Source of the DNA: Francisella adeliensis
GTDB taxonomy: Bacteria > Pseudomonadota > Gammaproteobacteria > Francisellales > Francisellaceae
Reading direction: 5' to 3'
Length of the DNA stretch: 64,000 nt
Assembly: GCF_003290445.1 (NCBI RefSeq)
Contig: NZ_CP021781.1
Span: 1,922,001-1,986,000, forward strand
Part shown: positions 1 to 11,655 of the stretch, in pieces
Position numbering within the stretch: the first letter of the stretch is position 1
Layout of the letters: every line of letters begins with the position of its first letter
Translations under genes and position numbers: made by a program
The notes under the pieces: generated by a model
What the model saw: only the letters and a program-made list of their open reading frames with translations
Told to the model about the DNA's origin: nothing
Databases searched by the model: none

Positions 1-1
1 G

Positions 2-151
2 CGTGTACTAGTTGGACCACTAGCTGGATATATACAGTCTCACTATAATTGGGAAGGACTATTTATTTTTAGCTTTGCAGTAGGAATGATTGTCTCTTTG
101 GCAATATATCTATTTAGAAAGCAGATTAAAGGCATGGCAAACTTAAGTTAG
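2..151 (+). CDS. MFS-type transporter, C-terminal end only
   Basis: An open frame entering from the left edge encodes the last 49 residues of a membrane protein. It has one hydrophobic helix (GLFIFSFAVGMIVSLAIYLF) and a short basic tail, typical of the last transmembrane segment of a major facilitator transporter. The start lies outside the window. Its stop overlaps the stop of the convergent rluC gene by 4 bases. The substrate cannot be judged from this fragment; it could be another type of multi-pass permease. Confidence 0.55.
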   Translation, partial: RVLVGPLAGYIQSHYNWEGLFIFSFAVGMIVSLAIYLFRKQIKGMANLS

Positions 152-1074
152 TTGATGTAATTATCAAACCTTTCATCTAAGCTAGCTTCAACACTAATCG
201 TTTTATCTTGTTTTTCATCAAAAAACTCAAGACTACCCGCATGAAGCAAAAGCTTGTTAACACCTTTTCGATCTAAAAGATTATCTTTAATAGTATTGCC
301 ATATTTCTTATCTGCTACTATAGGATGTCCCATTTCTTTACAGTGTACTCTTATCTGATGGGTTCTACCTGTTTCTAATTTTATTTTTAGCAGACTAAAT
401 TCATCTTTGATATGCTTTACATTAAGTATATGTGTAACAGTATTCTTACCCTCTTGTTTGTCAACTTTTACTACTCTTTGGCCATCTTTGGTCTCAGTGC
501 GTTTAAGTGGTAGATTTATAGTTTTAAGGCTTTTGTCCCACTTACCATGAACAACAGCATAGTAAATCTTATCAACCTTTCGTTCTTTAAAAATATCAAA
601 AAAATACACCAAAGAACTATGTTTTTTAGCCAATATCACACAACCTGATGTCTCTTTATCTAAACGATGAACAAGGTCTAATCTTCTTGCTTTTGGGCGA
701 AGTTGTCTTAATCTTTCTACTAAACCAGAGTTAACTCCAGATCCACCATGAACTGCTAACCCTGATGGTTTATTAACGATAATATAATCATCATTTTCAT
801 AGAGTATTTTACTCTCAAGAAAATCAAGGTGTGACTGAGATACTTTTACCTCTGCTTGCTCATCCTCAAGCATAAATGGCGGTACTCGCACTATATCTCC
901 AGCACTGACCCTCGTTGTCTGTTTAACGCGCTTTTTATTTACACGCAAATCGCCCTTGCGAATCCAACGATATATCAAAGCCTTAGGAAGCTTAGAAAAC
1001 TTGCCTAGTAAGAAATTGTCAATTCGTTGACCGTTTATGTCATCTGAAACTTCTAAGTGTTGTACTCTAGCCAT
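148..1074 (-). CDS. rluC: 23S rRNA pseudouridine synthase RluC
   Basis: 308 residues, the normal RluC length. An N-terminal S4 RNA-binding domain (about residues 10-70, with LPKALIYRWIRKGDLRVN) is followed by the RluA-type catalytic domain. The signature HRLDKETSG at about residue 136 carries the catalytic aspartate, and RTHQIRVH is the conserved C-terminal motif. The family converts uridines of 23S rRNA (955, 2504 and 2580 in E. coli) to pseudouridine in the cytoplasm. It starts at ATG and its 5' end overlaps the 3' end of zapE by 8 bases, so zapE and rluC are co-transcribed. RluD/RluA are alternatives within the family, but the S4 domain and length fit RluC best. Confidence 0.9.
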   Translation of the reverse strand: MARVQHLEVSDDINGQRIDNFLLGKFSKLPKALIYRWIRKGDLRVNKKRVKQTTRVSAGDIVRVPPFMLEDEQAEVKVSQSHLDFLESKILYENDDYIIVNKPSGLAVHGGSGVNSGLVERLRQLRPKARRLDLVHRLDKETSGCVILAKKHSSLVYFFDIFKERKVDKIYYAVVHGKWDKSLKTINLPLKRTETKDGQRVVKVDKQEGKNTVTHILNVKHIKDEFSLLKIKLETGRTHQIRVHCKEMGHPIVADKKYGNTIKDNLLDRKGVNKLLLHAGSLEFFDEKQDKTISVEASLDERFDNYIN

Positions 1075-2146
1075 TTATACTTCCAAAGTTAGAGTTTTGC
1101 ATATCATTAAGCCTACTAATAGTACGTTGGAATTCAAACTTTAATTTTTCACCATTGTAAATATTTTTAAAATCTTGATTTGCTAAAATTATCACTTTTT
1201 TATTTTGATCATAACATTCATCAATAAAAGCAATAAATCTTCTTGCCATATCTTCATTATACTCATCAAAACCAACGAGATTATATAAAAATATTTGCTC
1301 AAACCTTTTACAAATTTCAATATAATCATAAGCACTTCTACCATCCCCACAAATAATAGAAAACTCAAAACAAACATCTGTGTGACTTAGTAATAAAGTC
1401 GGTATTTCTCTATCAAGGACATTTATACTCTTACCCTTATCAAAATCCTTATTATGCACAAAAAATCTATCAAAGAAATTTTTACGATTATGCTCATTAT
1501 ATGGGAATGTATAGTTTAAGTGCTCACTATCTACTAAAAACCTATAATCAACACCTGAGTCTAAGTTTAGTACGCTAACATTCTGCTTTAAAACCTCTAT
1601 CGCTGGTAAAAAAAGCTCTCGCTGTAGTCCTCTTGAATATAGCTTTTGTGGCTCAATATTTGAAGTTGCTACTAAAACCACACCCAATGCAAATAGCTCT
1701 TTAAAGATATTTCCTAAAATCATAGCATCTGCAATATCTTCAACGAAAAATTCATCAAAGCAAATGATTCTAGTTTCTTTTGCTATTTGATTTGCAACTC
1801 TTCCAATAGGGTTCTTCTTACCTTGAAATCCTCGCAATCTTGAATGAATATCTTTCATGAAATGTGAGAAATGTTGTCTTGTTTTATTCGTAACAGGAAC
1901 TTGTTCATAAAACATATCCATGATAAAAGTTTTACCTCTACCAACACCACCCCACATGTACAACCCTTGAATCTCAGGGTAAAGTTTTTTACCAAAAAGA
2001 TTAAATTTTAGAGGTTTTTTTTCAACCAATTGATTATTTATATTTTGAAGCCTTTCAATTGCTTCTAACTGAAGAGAATCTGGTTTTAAGCCTAACTCTT
2101 TGACTTTATCGTAGTAGACTTGCTTAAGAGTAGACTGTTGTGGCAT
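1067..2146 (-). CDS. zapE: Cell division ATPase ZapE (AFG1-like)
   Basis: 359 residues with the Walker A sequence GGVGRGKT at about residue 65 and a Walker B-like CFDEFFVEDIADAM near residue 130. Both are hallmarks of the ZapE/AFG1 ATPase family. ZapE associates with FtsZ rings and affects their stability in Gram-negative bacteria. It lies between an MFS gene and rluC with 2-base and overlapping junctions, so it appears to belong to one minus-strand operon that starts at hisS. Length and motif order match the family; I see no defects. Confidence 0.9.
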   Translation of the reverse strand: MPQQSTLKQVYYDKVKELGLKPDSLQLEAIERLQNINNQLVEKKPLKFNLFGKKLYPEIQGLYMWGGVGRGKTFIMDMFYEQVPVTNKTRQHFSHFMKDIHSRLRGFQGKKNPIGRVANQIAKETRIICFDEFFVEDIADAMILGNIFKELFALGVVLVATSNIEPQKLYSRGLQRELFLPAIEVLKQNVSVLNLDSGVDYRFLVDSEHLNYTFPYNEHNRKNFFDRFFVHNKDFDKGKSINVLDREIPTLLLSHTDVCFEFSIICGDGRSAYDYIEICKRFEQIFLYNLVGFDEYNEDMARRFIAFIDECYDQNKKVIILANQDFKNIYNGEKLKFEFQRTISRLNDMQNSNFGSING

Positions 2147-2148
2147 AT

Positions 2149-3447
2149 TTATTTAACTTCCTTATCCTTGATTAATACTAACAAGAAAAAAGCCACGACC
2201 ATACTTAAAACAAGTATTAAAAAGGCATTATGGTAAGCAGATACGTGAAAATATCGATGCGACCCTTCAACTGCAGTTTGTACAATATTATTATGAATGT
2301 CTATGTATTGACCTGTCCATGTCATGTCTAAAAAGTAACCAATTAACGGATCAAATATAGCCCCCAACAATGGCTCTCCTGTATTTATAAGTGCTGCAAC
2401 AGTAGCTGCAACAATAATAGGATTTATACGATTACCTATTGCAAAAGCAAGCATATATACACCCAAACAAAAACCAAAGATAAACAGCAATACTCCCGAA
2501 ATAGCTGGAGTAAGTTTAACTTGTAAGACTACCGCTAATGAAATTGTCGCAATAATATGAAATACGATCATTATCCCCACTCTATTATCAAACTTCTCAG
2601 AAAGTTTTCCTATAACAGGAGACCCTATCGCTAATCCTAGAAACATCATAGATACAATATAAGAAGCTTCTTTTGGTGTTACGCTATATAGCTCTCTAAA
2701 GTAATTATTGCCCCAAATACCACCAAATACATCTATTGTTGTGAAAGTTAAGCCTGTATATAGAGTCAAAAGCCAATTATTTTTATTAAATAGAACCTTT
2801 TTAATGCCTTCAAGGGTACTTGTTTTCTCTTTTAGATTATTAGAGAAGTCAGCATCTGGATTATAGTCTCTGACTAGTGCAAAATATAACAGTGCTATCA
2901 ATATACTAAAGCATGCATAGCTCACTAATGCTGTATGCCATGATCCTGTCAGTTCTATCAGATAAACCAAAGGTACTTGACCTAACAAAGCTCCAGTCAT
3001 GGCAGCTGTCATCAAGAAACTACATACAAAAGCAAACTTTCTTGGGTCAAACCATACAGCTGCGGCTTTAATATAACCAACAGTTGCAAAAGATGCTCCT
3101 ATACCGATCATAAGCCTTGAGACACAACCTAATGCAAAACTATTAATATCTGCAGCTAAAACAAACAATAAAAGACCTATCGCAGATAGTATTAGTGAGA
3201 AAAAACTAACCTTTCTAAATCCTAACTTATCAATAACAGGTCCAGCCACAAAAAATTGACAAATTACAACAGCCCATAAAAATAGTGAAACCATTGCACT
3301 CATTTCTGTAGCGTTGATTGAAAAGCTACTCATCAAGTCATTTGCTATAAGACTCGGTGAAACATTCATTATGTACTTATCAATTAGCAAAAATGAGCTC
3401 AGACCAACAACAATCCAAGCATAGCCTTTTATCTTATGTAGTTTCAT
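2149..3447 (-). CDS. Major facilitator superfamily transporter
   Basis: 432 residues with about 12 predicted transmembrane segments in two halves separated by a hydrophilic loop near residues 195-215. The loop after TM2 has the MFS-type motif [12 protein letters not shown]. The overall look is of an anion/metabolite:H+ symporter or the Francisella phagosomal transporter-type MFS proteins, but the substrate is not readable from sequence. The ATG overlaps the hisS stop by 4 bases (ATGA-type coupling), so it is translated with hisS and followed directly by zapE. Confidence 0.8.
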   Translation of the reverse strand: MKLHKIKGYAWIVVGLSSFLLIDKYIMNVSPSLIANDLMSSFSINATEMSAMVSLFLWAVVICQFFVAGPVIDKLGFRKVSFFSLILSAIGLLLFVLAADINSFALGCVSRLMIGIGASFATVGYIKAAAVWFDPRKFAFVCSFLMTAAMTGALLGQVPLVYLIELTGSWHTALVSYACFSILIALLYFALVRDYNPDADFSNNLKEKTSTLEGIKKVLFNKNNWLLTLYTGLTFTTIDVFGGIWGNNYFRELYSVTPKEASYIVSMMFLGLAIGSPVIGKLSEKFDNRVGIMIVFHIIATISLAVVLQVKLTPAISGVLLFIFGFCLGVYMLAFAIGNRINPIIVAATVAALINTGEPLLGAIFDPLIGYFLDMTWTGQYIDIHNNIVQTAVEGSHRYFHVSAYHNAFLILVLSMVVAFFLLVLIKDKEVK

Positions 3448-4715
3448 ATATTTCTTTCTAAAAGGTTTAATAATTCATCAAAAGCCACCGATTGTTGTGG
3501 CTTATCTTGCTGTAAATATTTAATGTTTGCTATTTTATTCTCAATTTCTTGAGAACCTATAACAACAGCTATTCTTGCACCTGATTTATCAGCTTTTTTA
3601 AATTGTGATTTCATACTTCCAGATTTTAAATCCATTTCAATATTTAAATCTTTTAGCTCACTACGAATGCTATTTATTAAAACCATACTCTGATGAATTG
3701 TGGCTTCATCTACTACAAAAAAGACATCTAATTTATCTTTTTGAGCACTTAACTTGCCAAGCTCTTCTAAAAGCAAAAGTAATCTCTCCATACCGATACC
3801 AAAACCTATAGCAGGAGTTTTTTGTCCACCAAGATTTTCTACTAAAGTATCGTATCTGCCACCCGCACATATAGCACTTTGAGCACCAAGCTTGTCTGTA
3901 GTCCATTCAAACACTAAACCACTATAATAATCCAAGCCTCTTACAAGGTTTTTATTTATACTATAATCTACGCCTAATGCTGATACAAACTCACAGGTTT
4001 TCTCAAACCTTTGTAATTCTTGGGCGTCTATGTAATCAGTTAACTTAGGTGCTTGTCTAAGAATATTTTGAGTAGTAGAAACCTTACTATCCAATATTCT
4101 TAGTGGGTTTTTATCTAGTCGCTTTAATGAATCTTCATCAAGCTCATTGTGAAAGGGTTCTAAATATTTTAAAAGTGCTTGTGTGTACTCTTTACGACTA
4201 GCTATTGAACCTAAACAGTTCAACTCAAGCTTTATATCTTGAGAAAGACCGAGCTCACAGAACAAGTTCCATGCAATAGCTAAAATCTCTAAATCTATAG
4301 CCAAACCATCAAAACCATAAGCCTCAACACCAAGCTGATAGAACTGTCTATAGCGACCTTTCTGAGGTCGTTCATAACGAAACATTGGTCCTGAATAATA
4401 TAGCTTCTGTGTTTGTCCACGATTAGCCAAGCTTTTTTCAATAACCATTCTTACACATCCAGCAGTACCTTCTGGTCGCATAGTAAGACTGTCACCATTT
4501 CTATCTGCAAAATCATAAGTTTCTTTAGATACAATATCTGAAGTTTCACCAACACTACGATGAAAAAGCTCACTTTTCTCAAGTATAGGAAGCCTAACTT
4601 CTTGGTAATTATAACTATTTAGAACTTTGTTAATCTTAGATTCCAGAAACTGCCATTTAGGGCTCTCATCTGGAAGAATATCATTGAAGCCACGAATAAT
4701 TTGGATTTTATTCAT
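3444..4715 (-). CDS. hisS: Histidyl-tRNA synthetase
   Basis: 423 residues, standard for bacterial HisRS. Class II motifs are visible: motif 1 region near residues 40-60, motif 2 around [11 protein letters not shown] and [16 protein letters not shown], and the HisA signatures [10 protein letters not shown] and motif 3 [10 protein letters not shown]. The C-terminal anticodon-binding domain covers about residues 330-423. It charges tRNA-His in the cytoplasm. It heads a minus-strand group with the MFS gene, zapE and rluC downstream, and lies 10 bases after rbfA. Confidence 0.96.
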   Translation of the reverse strand: MNKIQIIRGFNDILPDESPKWQFLESKINKVLNSYNYQEVRLPILEKSELFHRSVGETSDIVSKETYDFADRNGDSLTMRPEGTAGCVRMVIEKSLANRGQTQKLYYSGPMFRYERPQKGRYRQFYQLGVEAYGFDGLAIDLEILAIAWNLFCELGLSQDIKLELNCLGSIASRKEYTQALLKYLEPFHNELDEDSLKRLDKNPLRILDSKVSTTQNILRQAPKLTDYIDAQELQRFEKTCEFVSALGVDYSINKNLVRGLDYYSGLVFEWTTDKLGAQSAICAGGRYDTLVENLGGQKTPAIGFGIGMERLLLLLEELGKLSAQKDKLDVFFVVDEATIHQSMVLINSIRSELKDLNIEMDLKSGSMKSQFKKADKSGARIAVVIGSQEIENKIANIKYLQQDKPQQSVAFDELLNLLERNI

Positions 4716-4725
4716 AGAGAAACCT

Positions 4726-5157
4726 CTATCTTAGTTTTTCGACTTTACTATCTTTATCACTACCTTTGTAGTTTTCTTCTAAAGACTCTTCGTCTTGTTT
4801 TATGAACTTAGCATCTGCATCTAAAGCATCTTGTATTTTTGACTCCATCTTAGCACCATACTCAAGCGAATCATCATAGATAAACTTCAACTCAGGTACA
4901 ATTCTAAGCTTAAGGGAGCTAGCGATAGCATTTCTAAAAAGGCCTTTAGATTTTTGAAAAGCTTTCTTAGAATACTCAACATCCTCAGCAATCAAACAAG
5001 AGTAATAAATCTTTGCATAAGATAAGTCTTTAGAAACTTCAACCTCTGTAATAGTACACATAGCAAGTTTTGTGTCATTTATTCTAGTACGTAAAACTAC
5101 AGCTAAAACTTTTTTTAGTTCACTTTCTACTCGATGAACTCTACCTTGTGCTGCCAT
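4726..5157 (-). CDS. rbfA: Ribosome-binding factor A
   Basis: 143 residues. The KH-type RbfA domain occupies about residues 1-115 (start [20 protein letters not shown]; conserved [12 protein letters not shown] region), followed by a charged acidic/lysine tail. RbfA assists late maturation of the 30S subunit and 16S rRNA processing. It follows infB after 3 bases, the classic nusA-infB-rbfA order, which supports the call and co-transcription. The ATG start fits the N-terminus of the family. Confidence 0.95.
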   Translation of the reverse strand: MAAQGRVHRVESELKKVLAVVLRTRINDTKLAMCTITEVEVSKDLSYAKIYYSCLIAEDVEYSKKAFQKSKGLFRNAIASSLKLRIVPELKFIYDDSLEYGAKMESKIQDALDADAKFIKQDEESLEENYKGSDKDSKVEKLR

Positions 5158-5160
5158 ATT

Positions 5161-7701
5161 CTATAGCTCCTTCGCTACTTCAATAACTTCAAAGACTTCT
5201 ATTTGGTCACCAGCACGAACATCGTTATAGTTTCTTACACCTATACCACATTCCATACCTTTTTTGACTTCATTTGCATCATCTTTGAATCGTTTAAGAG
5301 ACTCTAAAGTACCTTCATAAATAACTACGCTATCTCTAAGTACACGGATAGGGTTAGTTCTCTTAACAGTACCTTCAATCACCATACAGCCAGCGATAGA
5401 ACCAAACTTAGTAGATCTATAAACCTCACGCACTTGAGCTATACCAACAATCTGCTCTTTCATTTCAGGTGAAAGAAGACCAGTCATTGCCATTTTAACA
5501 TCATCGATTAAATCATAAATAATATTATAGTAACGAAGCTCAACACCGTCAGTTTCCGCTAATTTTTTAGCAGCGCCATCAGCACGCACATTGAAGCCTA
5601 CAACAACAGCCATAGATGCTACAGCTAAAGTAATATCAGATGATGTAATACCACCAATACCACTAGTGATAATATCAACTTTAACTTCTTCCGTAGAAAG
5701 TTTAAGTAAAGATTCTCTAATTGCTTCAACAGAGCCCTGTACATCACCTTTAAGGATAATCTTAAGTGTTTGTTGCTCACCCTCTTTACCCATACTATTA
5801 AACATATTAGATAGTTTAAGTGATTGCTCTTGAGCAATTTTAGCTTCTTTTTGTTTTTGTGATCTTTGAGATGCAAGCTCTTTAGCTTTTTTCTCATTTT
5901 CAATCACAACCATTTCATCACCAGCAGCTGGTACACCTGATAGACCAAGTATTTCAACCGGAGTAGCCGGTCCTGCTGATTTAATTTGTTTACCAAGATC
6001 ATCATGCATAGCTCTAACTCTACCATACTCAGTACCACATAGAATGTTATCACCTTGCTTTAGGCTACCGTTTTGAACTAATACAGTTGCAACTGGTCCA
6101 CGACCCTTTTCAAGGCGCGACTCAACAACGACACCTTCACCAGAACCATCAGCAAACGCTTCTAACTCAAGTACTTCTGATTGTAAAAGCACAGCATCTA
6201 ATAGAGCTGGGATACCCTCACCACTCTTAGCAGATACATTTGCAAACATTACATCGCCACCCCAAGACTCTGGAATCACATTTCTTTGAGCCAATTCGCT
6301 AATTACTTTTTCAGGATCAGCTTCTGGTTTATCTATCTTATTTACAGCAACAACTATCGGAACACCTGCAGCTTTTGCATGGTTAATAGCTTCTTCTGTT
6401 TGAGGCATTACGCCATCATCCGCTGCTACTACTAAAATTACGATATCTGTAGATTTTGCACCCCTTGCACGCATTGAAGTAAATGCTTCATGGCCTGGAG
6501 TATCTAAGAATGTAATCGAACCTTTCTCAGTTTCAACTGAATAAGCACCAATATGCTGAGTAATACCACCAGCTTCACCCGCTACGACGCGAGCTTTACG
6601 AATATAATCAAGCAATGATGTTTTACCATGATCTACATGACCCATAATAGTTACAACAGGAGCTCGAGATATTTTCTTAAATGCACTTCTGTCTACTGTA
6701 GTTACAGCTTCTTCAAGAGCATTTGCATTATGTAAAGTATACTTATGTCCCATCTCTTCAATAATTAATATAGCAGTATCTTCATCTAAAGATTGATTGA
6801 TTGTTGCCATTACACCCATATTAAAAAGTACTTTAACAATTTCAGCACCTTTTACTGCCATTCTTGAAGCCAAATCACTTACCGTGATACCTTCATAAAT
6901 CTCTACAGTTCTAACGGTATCTTCAACAGGCTTTGTAAACTCTTGTCTTTTAACTTTAGGAGTTTTTAACTTACCTTTTTTAGAGCCAAATTCATCAAAT
7001 GAATCACCACCAGCAAGCTGAGACAGCTGTCTTGGGTTGGCTTTCTTAAATCCTTTACCCGCAGCTTTTTTAGCTTTGCCACGCTTATCTTCTTCTTCTT
7101 TTTTATACTTAGTATTTGTCGTGTTAGCGTTTGAAAACACTTTTTTAACTGCTTTTTTCTTAGCTGGCTCTCTAGTGTTGCTCTCTTCTTGTTCAACCTT
7201 TTTAACGGTTGGCATAGAAGTTATCTTAAAACCACTATCCTTAGGCTTTGCTGCAACAGTCTTTTCTTTAATTTCAGCTGCAATGTCTTTAGCAGTATCT
7301 TTAGCTGGTTCAACCACATTTGTTTCTATAGTATCAACAACTTTCTCCAAAACTGGAGCTACTTTTTCTTTTAAATTGCTAACAACTTCTTTAGCTTCTG
7401 AAACTAAATCCTTAGCTTCTTCTTTAGGAGCATCCTCAACTTTCTTGGCTACACGTCTTTTTCTTTTTACAGATACATTTATTTTGTGATCTCCACCAGC
7501 TCTAACAGTAGATGTCATTTTTTTTCTAGCCGGTGCTGCTTTTGCACTATTTATTTTTGCTAATAAAGTCTTCATCTCATCTGCAGTTAGAGTGTCATCT
7601 TTACTTGACTTGTCTATACCAAAAGATTTAAGTTGCTTTAATAGAGTTTCTTCATCTTTATTTGTTTGCTGAGCTAATTGCCCTACCGTAATATTTGCCA
7701 T
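5161..7701 (-). CDS. infB: Translation initiation factor IF-2
   Basis: 846 residues. An IF2_N module at residues 1-50 is followed by a long lysine- and alanine-rich linker (about 60-270), a second IF2_N module, then the GTPase core with G1 [10 protein letters not shown] (about residue 350), G3 DTPGHEAF and G4 NKID. Domains II, III and the fMet-tRNA-binding C2 domain complete the protein. IF-2 places initiator tRNA on the 30S subunit. An initiator tRNA gene lies a little upstream. The gene sits between nusA (25 bases upstream) and rbfA. The linker is repetitive in composition, but I see no frameshift. Confidence 0.97.
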   Translation of the reverse strand: MANITVGQLAQQTNKDEETLLKQLKSFGIDKSSKDDTLTADEMKTLLAKINSAKAAPARKKMTSTVRAGGDHKINVSVKRKRRVAKKVEDAPKEEAKDLVSEAKEVVSNLKEKVAPVLEKVVDTIETNVVEPAKDTAKDIAAEIKEKTVAAKPKDSGFKITSMPTVKKVEQEESNTREPAKKKAVKKVFSNANTTNTKYKKEEEDKRGKAKKAAGKGFKKANPRQLSQLAGGDSFDEFGSKKGKLKTPKVKRQEFTKPVEDTVRTVEIYEGITVSDLASRMAVKGAEIVKVLFNMGVMATINQSLDEDTAILIIEEMGHKYTLHNANALEEAVTTVDRSAFKKISRAPVVTIMGHVDHGKTSLLDYIRKARVVAGEAGGITQHIGAYSVETEKGSITFLDTPGHEAFTSMRARGAKSTDIVILVVAADDGVMPQTEEAINHAKAAGVPIVVAVNKIDKPEADPEKVISELAQRNVIPESWGGDVMFANVSAKSGEGIPALLDAVLLQSEVLELEAFADGSGEGVVVESRLEKGRGPVATVLVQNGSLKQGDNILCGTEYGRVRAMHDDLGKQIKSAGPATPVEILGLSGVPAAGDEMVVIENEKKAKELASQRSQKQKEAKIAQEQSLKLSNMFNSMGKEGEQQTLKIILKGDVQGSVEAIRESLLKLSTEEVKVDIITSGIGGITSSDITLAVASMAVVVGFNVRADGAAKKLAETDGVELRYYNIIYDLIDDVKMAMTGLLSPEMKEQIVGIAQVREVYRSTKFGSIAGCMVIEGTVKRTNPIRVLRDSVVIYEGTLESLKRFKDDANEVKKGMECGIGVRNYNDVRAGDQIEVFEVIEVAKEL

Positions 7702-7726
7702 GTGTTATTCTCCTGTATTTTAACTT

Positions 7727-9196
7727 TTACTCAAACCAAGGAGCTCTTGCTTGCATAATTAAATCTGTAGCTTGCTCTTCATCCATAGGCACTATATCAA
7801 GTAGTTCATCAACAGATAACTCAGCCAAATCTTCCATAGTAGCTACATTTGATTGTGCTAATTGCTTAGCCAACTCTTCACTCATCCCTTGCATATTTAA
7901 AAGATCTTCAGCCGGCTCTTTACCACCTAAAGCTTTTGAAACTAATGCAGCTTTTGCTCTTTCTTGTAACTCATCTACAACATCCTCATCAAAACCTTCG
8001 ATCTCTAAAAGCTCATCCTTATCAAGATAAGCAAGATCTTCAAGTGTTTCAATACCTTCTTCTATAAGAACCAATGCAAAGTCATGGTCAATATCTAAGA
8101 CTTCAACAAATGTTTCAACTATACCAACCTGCTTTTCTTCTTGCTCAGAATCAGATAATACATTTATCTTCCAACCAATTAGTGCGCTTGCTAGCCTTAC
8201 ATTCACACCATTTTTACCGATTGCTTTAGATAAACTTTCTTGTCTAACAACGATATCCATAGAACTAGACTCTTCATCTACGTTTACTTCTAAGATATCT
8301 TCAGCACCTACGGGTGAAAGTGAGTTTATAGCATATTGAACAGTTTCTGCATCCCAAAGAATAACATCAACCTTTTCACCATTAAGCTCATTCATTACAG
8401 AGTGTATTCTTGAACCTCTAACGCCTACACAGGCACCACAAGGATCAATTCTTTGATCATTACTTTTTACTGTAACCTTAGATCTAAATCCTGGCTCACG
8501 CACAACATTTACAACTTCAATAGTTTCTTCTTCAACCTCTGGAACTTCTAGTTTAAACAACGCTTTTAACATCGTATCGCTAGATCTACTCAAAATAATA
8601 GTATTTGGCGTACCATCTTCATCTCTTTCAACATCTTGAACTACTGCTCTAATTTTATCTCCAACACGGAATCTTTCACGAGCAATAAGATCTTTTTTAG
8701 CTAAGATGCCTTCAAAATTATTCCCAAGATCAATAATTAAAAGCTCATAAGTAGCTCTTTTAACTTCGCCGTAAGCGATATCACCGATTTTTTCTAAATA
8801 AACTTTTGCAGCTCTCTCTCTTTCAAAGTTTTTGATTTTTTTCATCAAAATTTGCTTAGCCATAGTAGCAGCTATACGACCAAAAACTTTAGTTTCAACT
8901 GGCTCTCTAATTACATCACCAGCTTTTACATCGTAGCCTTTTTCACGAGCAACATCTTCATATAGCTCTCTAGAGTAATCTATCAAATCTTCATCTTCTG
9001 AAACTATATGCCAAACTCTATCAGCTAAATAATCACCTGTTACACGGTCAATTTTAACTTCTATATTCATTTGCTCATCTAGCTCTTTCTTAGTTACAAT
9101 CGCAAGAGCCTCTTCCATTGCCTCAAACAAAAGATCTTTAGAAATATCTTTTTCATTCGCTACAGTTTCTAGTACTGTTAATAATTCTTTACTCAT
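7727..9196 (-). CDS. nusA: Transcription termination/antitermination factor NusA
   Basis: 489 residues with the full gamma-proteobacterial domain order: N-terminal RNA-polymerase-binding domain (1-125), S1 domain (about 135-200), two KH domains (about 230-345, including [15 protein letters not shown] and [13 protein letters not shown]), and two C-terminal acidic helix-hairpin repeats (about 360-489) that bind the alpha CTD or lambda N in E. coli. It modulates pausing and termination. It lies in the rimP-nusA-infB-rbfA operon, 13 bases after rimP. Confidence 0.97.
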   Translation of the reverse strand: MSKELLTVLETVANEKDISKDLLFEAMEEALAIVTKKELDEQMNIEVKIDRVTGDYLADRVWHIVSEDEDLIDYSRELYEDVAREKGYDVKAGDVIREPVETKVFGRIAATMAKQILMKKIKNFERERAAKVYLEKIGDIAYGEVKRATYELLIIDLGNNFEGILAKKDLIARERFRVGDKIRAVVQDVERDEDGTPNTIILSRSSDTMLKALFKLEVPEVEEETIEVVNVVREPGFRSKVTVKSNDQRIDPCGACVGVRGSRIHSVMNELNGEKVDVILWDAETVQYAINSLSPVGAEDILEVNVDEESSSMDIVVRQESLSKAIGKNGVNVRLASALIGWKINVLSDSEQEEKQVGIVETFVEVLDIDHDFALVLIEEGIETLEDLAYLDKDELLEIEGFDEDVVDELQERAKAALVSKALGGKEPAEDLLNMQGMSEELAKQLAQSNVATMEDLAELSVDELLDIVPMDEEQATDLIMQARAPWFE

Positions 9197-9209
9197 TTAT
9201 CTATACCTC

Positions 9210-9665
9210 TTAACTAAACTCTGGTGACACTCTTAGCTTTTTAAGCTCATCAAAATCAAAACTTACTTCTTTTTGGCTGTCTTCTAATACCAATACAACA
9301 TTGTTACCTTCAACACGAGTAAGCCTACCTTTAAATTTTGTTTGTGACTCAACTGGAGCTATTGTAACTGCTTTAACATTAAACCCTAATAAAGCTTCTG
9401 CTTGGATAATGTTAAATATCTGGCGATTCATGCCTGGTGAAGACACTTCAAGAGTATATTTACTAGCAACTGGGTCTTCTACATCAAATATTGCGCTAAC
9501 CTCTCTACTCACAGTTTGACAGTCATTTACAGCCACACCATTTTCATGATCAATAAAAATACGGATAGTCATCTTACCACTACCAACTATCTCTATGCCC
9601 CATAATATATAGCCTAAATCAGCTGTGATGGGTTCTACTAACTCATATAATTTGTCTAGTACCAT
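9210..9665 (-). CDS. rimP: Ribosome maturation factor RimP
   Basis: 151-residue cytoplasmic protein needed for 30S maturation. The N-terminal domain contains a GYILWGIEIVGSGKMTIRIFID-like stretch and VEDPVASKYTLEVSSPG, the diagnostic RimP motif. A C-terminal SH3-like domain follows. I chose the ATG at 9665 because the purine-rich AAGGGG lies 5 bases before it, whereas the in-frame GTG at 9671 would sit on top of that ribosome binding site. It is the first gene of the rimP-nusA-infB-rbfA operon. Confidence 0.93.
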   Translation of the reverse strand: MVLDKLYELVEPITADLGYILWGIEIVGSGKMTIRIFIDHENGVAVNDCQTVSREVSAIFDVEDPVASKYTLEVSSPGMNRQIFNIIQAEALLGFNVKAVTIAPVESQTKFKGRLTRVEGNNVVLVLEDSQKEVSFDFDELKKLRVSPEFS

Positions 9666-9713
9666 TTTCACCCCTTAGAGTTTGCATTTAACTTTTGCTA
9701 TGCTTTAGATAGC

Positions 9714-9737
9714 AAAAAGGCCCATAAAGGGCCTTTT
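9714..9737 (-). terminator. Intrinsic terminator after tRNA-Met
   Basis: Perfect 9-bp stem AAAAGGCCC / GGGCCTTTT with a 5-base loop, followed on the minus strand by a run of T. It lies between the initiator tRNA and rimP, so it can end tRNA transcripts or allow partial read-through into rimP-nusA. Confidence 0.8.
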
Positions 9738-9747
9738 AAAAAATTCC

Positions 9748-9824
<77 letters not shown>

Positions 9825-9900
9825 TTTATGAAGTATATAATAACAACATTTTCATTGATTGCAAGCTTATTTATCACTAACAGCAACTATAACCGAAGTT

Positions 9901-10935
9901 TTAGTTAAACTCTCTAATCGCATCAATCATAGCTTTTACATTATCTGGACTAATGTCCGGATAAATTCCATGCCCTAGATTTACTATATAGTTATTTAGC
10001 TTATCCGCTTGGATAAACTGCATATTTTCTTTTACTTTCGCTCTGATGCTTTCATGACTACCATACAAAAATGCTGGGTCAAAATTGCCCTGTATGACTT
10101 TACCGTTGCCTAGTCGCTCACGAGCTTGTTCTAGTGTCACACTCCAATCTACACCTACACCATCACAACTTGCATCTGCATATTCACCATAAAAGTTTGC
10201 TCCACCTTTTGTGAAAAACATCACAGGCATATTAGGTAGTACTTCTTTTACGCCTTTTGCGATATAGTTCATGTATTGTAATGAAAATTGCACGTATTTA
10301 TCTTGTGGTAGTATTCCACCCCAAGTATCAAATATCATCAGCGTATCAGCACCTGCTTTAACTTGCTCTAGTAAGTATACAACCGTAATATCTCCTAGCT
10401 TTTGTAATAACTTGTGCATAAGAGTTGGATTTGCGTACATCATTTTTCTAAGTTTATTAAACTGCTTAGAGCCAGCACCTTCGACCATATACGCGGCTAA
10501 AGTCCATGGACTACCTGTAAAACCAATAAGCGGTATATCTATTGCAGATTTTGTGGTTTTAACAGCGTTGTATACATAATCAAGCTTACCAGCACTATCC
10601 TCTACAGATAATAGCTTTTCAAAATCAGCATCTGTCTCGATTGGATTAGAAAATACAGGACCAACACCTTTTATAAACTTTAAGTCTAATCCCATCGCTT
10701 CTGGGATTGTTAGAATGTCTGAAAACACAATTGCAGCATCAAGATCATATCTTTCTAACGGCTGTAACGCTACTTCACAACAAGCATCTGCATTACGACA
10801 CATATCCATAAAATCTGGAAACCTTGATCTTGTAGCTCTATATTCTGGTAAATATCTACCTGCTTGACGCATTATCCATATTGGTGGCTTTTCTAGTTTC
10901 TTTTCACCAAACGCTTCTAAAAATAATTCTCTCAT
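9901..10935 (-). CDS. hemE: Uroporphyrinogen decarboxylase
   Basis: 344 residues, normal for HemE. N-terminal motif [18 protein letters not shown] carries substrate-binding arginines, [16 protein letters not shown] is the second family signature, and the C-terminal NLGHGI motif is present. It decarboxylates the four acetate groups of uroporphyrinogen III to give coproporphyrinogen III in heme synthesis, in the cytoplasm. It stands alone between the tRNA and a membrane protein gene and probably forms a short transcription unit. No anomalies are seen. Confidence 0.96.
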   Translation of the reverse strand: MRELFLEAFGEKKLEKPPIWIMRQAGRYLPEYRATRSRFPDFMDMCRNADACCEVALQPLERYDLDAAIVFSDILTIPEAMGLDLKFIKGVGPVFSNPIETDADFEKLLSVEDSAGKLDYVYNAVKTTKSAIDIPLIGFTGSPWTLAAYMVEGAGSKQFNKLRKMMYANPTLMHKLLQKLGDITVVYLLEQVKAGADTLMIFDTWGGILPQDKYVQFSLQYMNYIAKGVKEVLPNMPVMFFTKGGANFYGEYADASCDGVGVDWSVTLEQARERLGNGKVIQGNFDPAFLYGSHESIRAKVKENMQFIQADKLNNYIVNLGHGIYPDISPDNVKAMIDAIREFN

Positions 10936-10954
10936 TTAAAATCAACTCCTTAAC

Positions 10955-11620
10955 TTAAATTTTTTCTTTAACAATCTTTACTGTTTCAGAGTCATAAAAC
11001 GATTTAAAAATACATTTATACTCATCCATCTTTAAAATGCATTCCGCTCTTTGCAAAGCAATTATTTCAAATAAAAAACCAATGCAAAAGATATAAACTA
11101 TATATGCAACAGCACCTATTGGTATATCACCTCTAAAAACATCTTTTAGTAAAATAATTAAAGATACTCCAATAACCATAAATAGGATGCAGAGTAGCCA
11201 ATACCTTATATTTAATTTTCTTGCTCTTTTACTATTTTTGAGCAGTAAATTTCTACTTATTATAACCCTATTTTTTTTAAAAAATATAGCACTTAATTTT
11301 GATATTTTCTTTATCTTTGACGGTGGTATTCTCTTAAGCATTTCCAAAATAAGATCTAGTTTATCATCATTATTAACAGTCAAGCTTAAATCTTTATAGA
11401 ACAAATTCTGTAATTCCATATCCAGCTTGCCCTGAAATATTGACCGTGAAAATTTATTATCATTTCCCTGTATCTTTATGGATAAATTATTCAGCTCATT
11501 AAGCTCTCTTGAGACCCTGTACCTGCTTATAAAAAAACTCTCGCCATAGAAAATTTTTATAACACCCCCTACTATAAATGGCAGAAGTATAAAGATGATA
11601 TTTATAACTATATTGTTCAC
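10955..11620 (-). CDS. Membrane protein of unknown function
   Basis: 221 residues starting at GTG. One hydrophobic helix lies at residues 5-22 and two more at about 141-160 and 168-190. Between them is a cytoplasm-like basic region rich in Lys/Arg (residues 25-135). I recognise no catalytic motif or named family. It is 35 bases from comM and 19 from hemE, on the same strand. It may be a lineage-specific membrane protein. The GTG is chosen because a GGGA-type ribosome site precedes it and the first helix would otherwise be lost. Confidence 0.5.
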   Translation of the reverse strand: MNNIVINIIFILLPFIVGGVIKIFYGESFFISRYRVSRELNELNNLSIKIQGNDNKFSRSIFQGKLDMELQNLFYKDLSLTVNNDDKLDLILEMLKRIPPSKIKKISKLSAIFFKKNRVIISRNLLLKNSKRARKLNIRYWLLCILFMVIGVSLIILLKDVFRGDIPIGAVAYIVYIFCIGFLFEIIALQRAECILKMDEYKCIFKSFYDSETVKIVKEKI

Positions 11621-11655
11621 AATTTTTTCCCATACTCTCTAAAGGCTCTTTATTT

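Noticed and set aside
7037..7489. 150-codon plus-strand frame inside infB
   Set aside because: It is the complement of the Lys/Ala-rich IF-2 linker and has no independent support.
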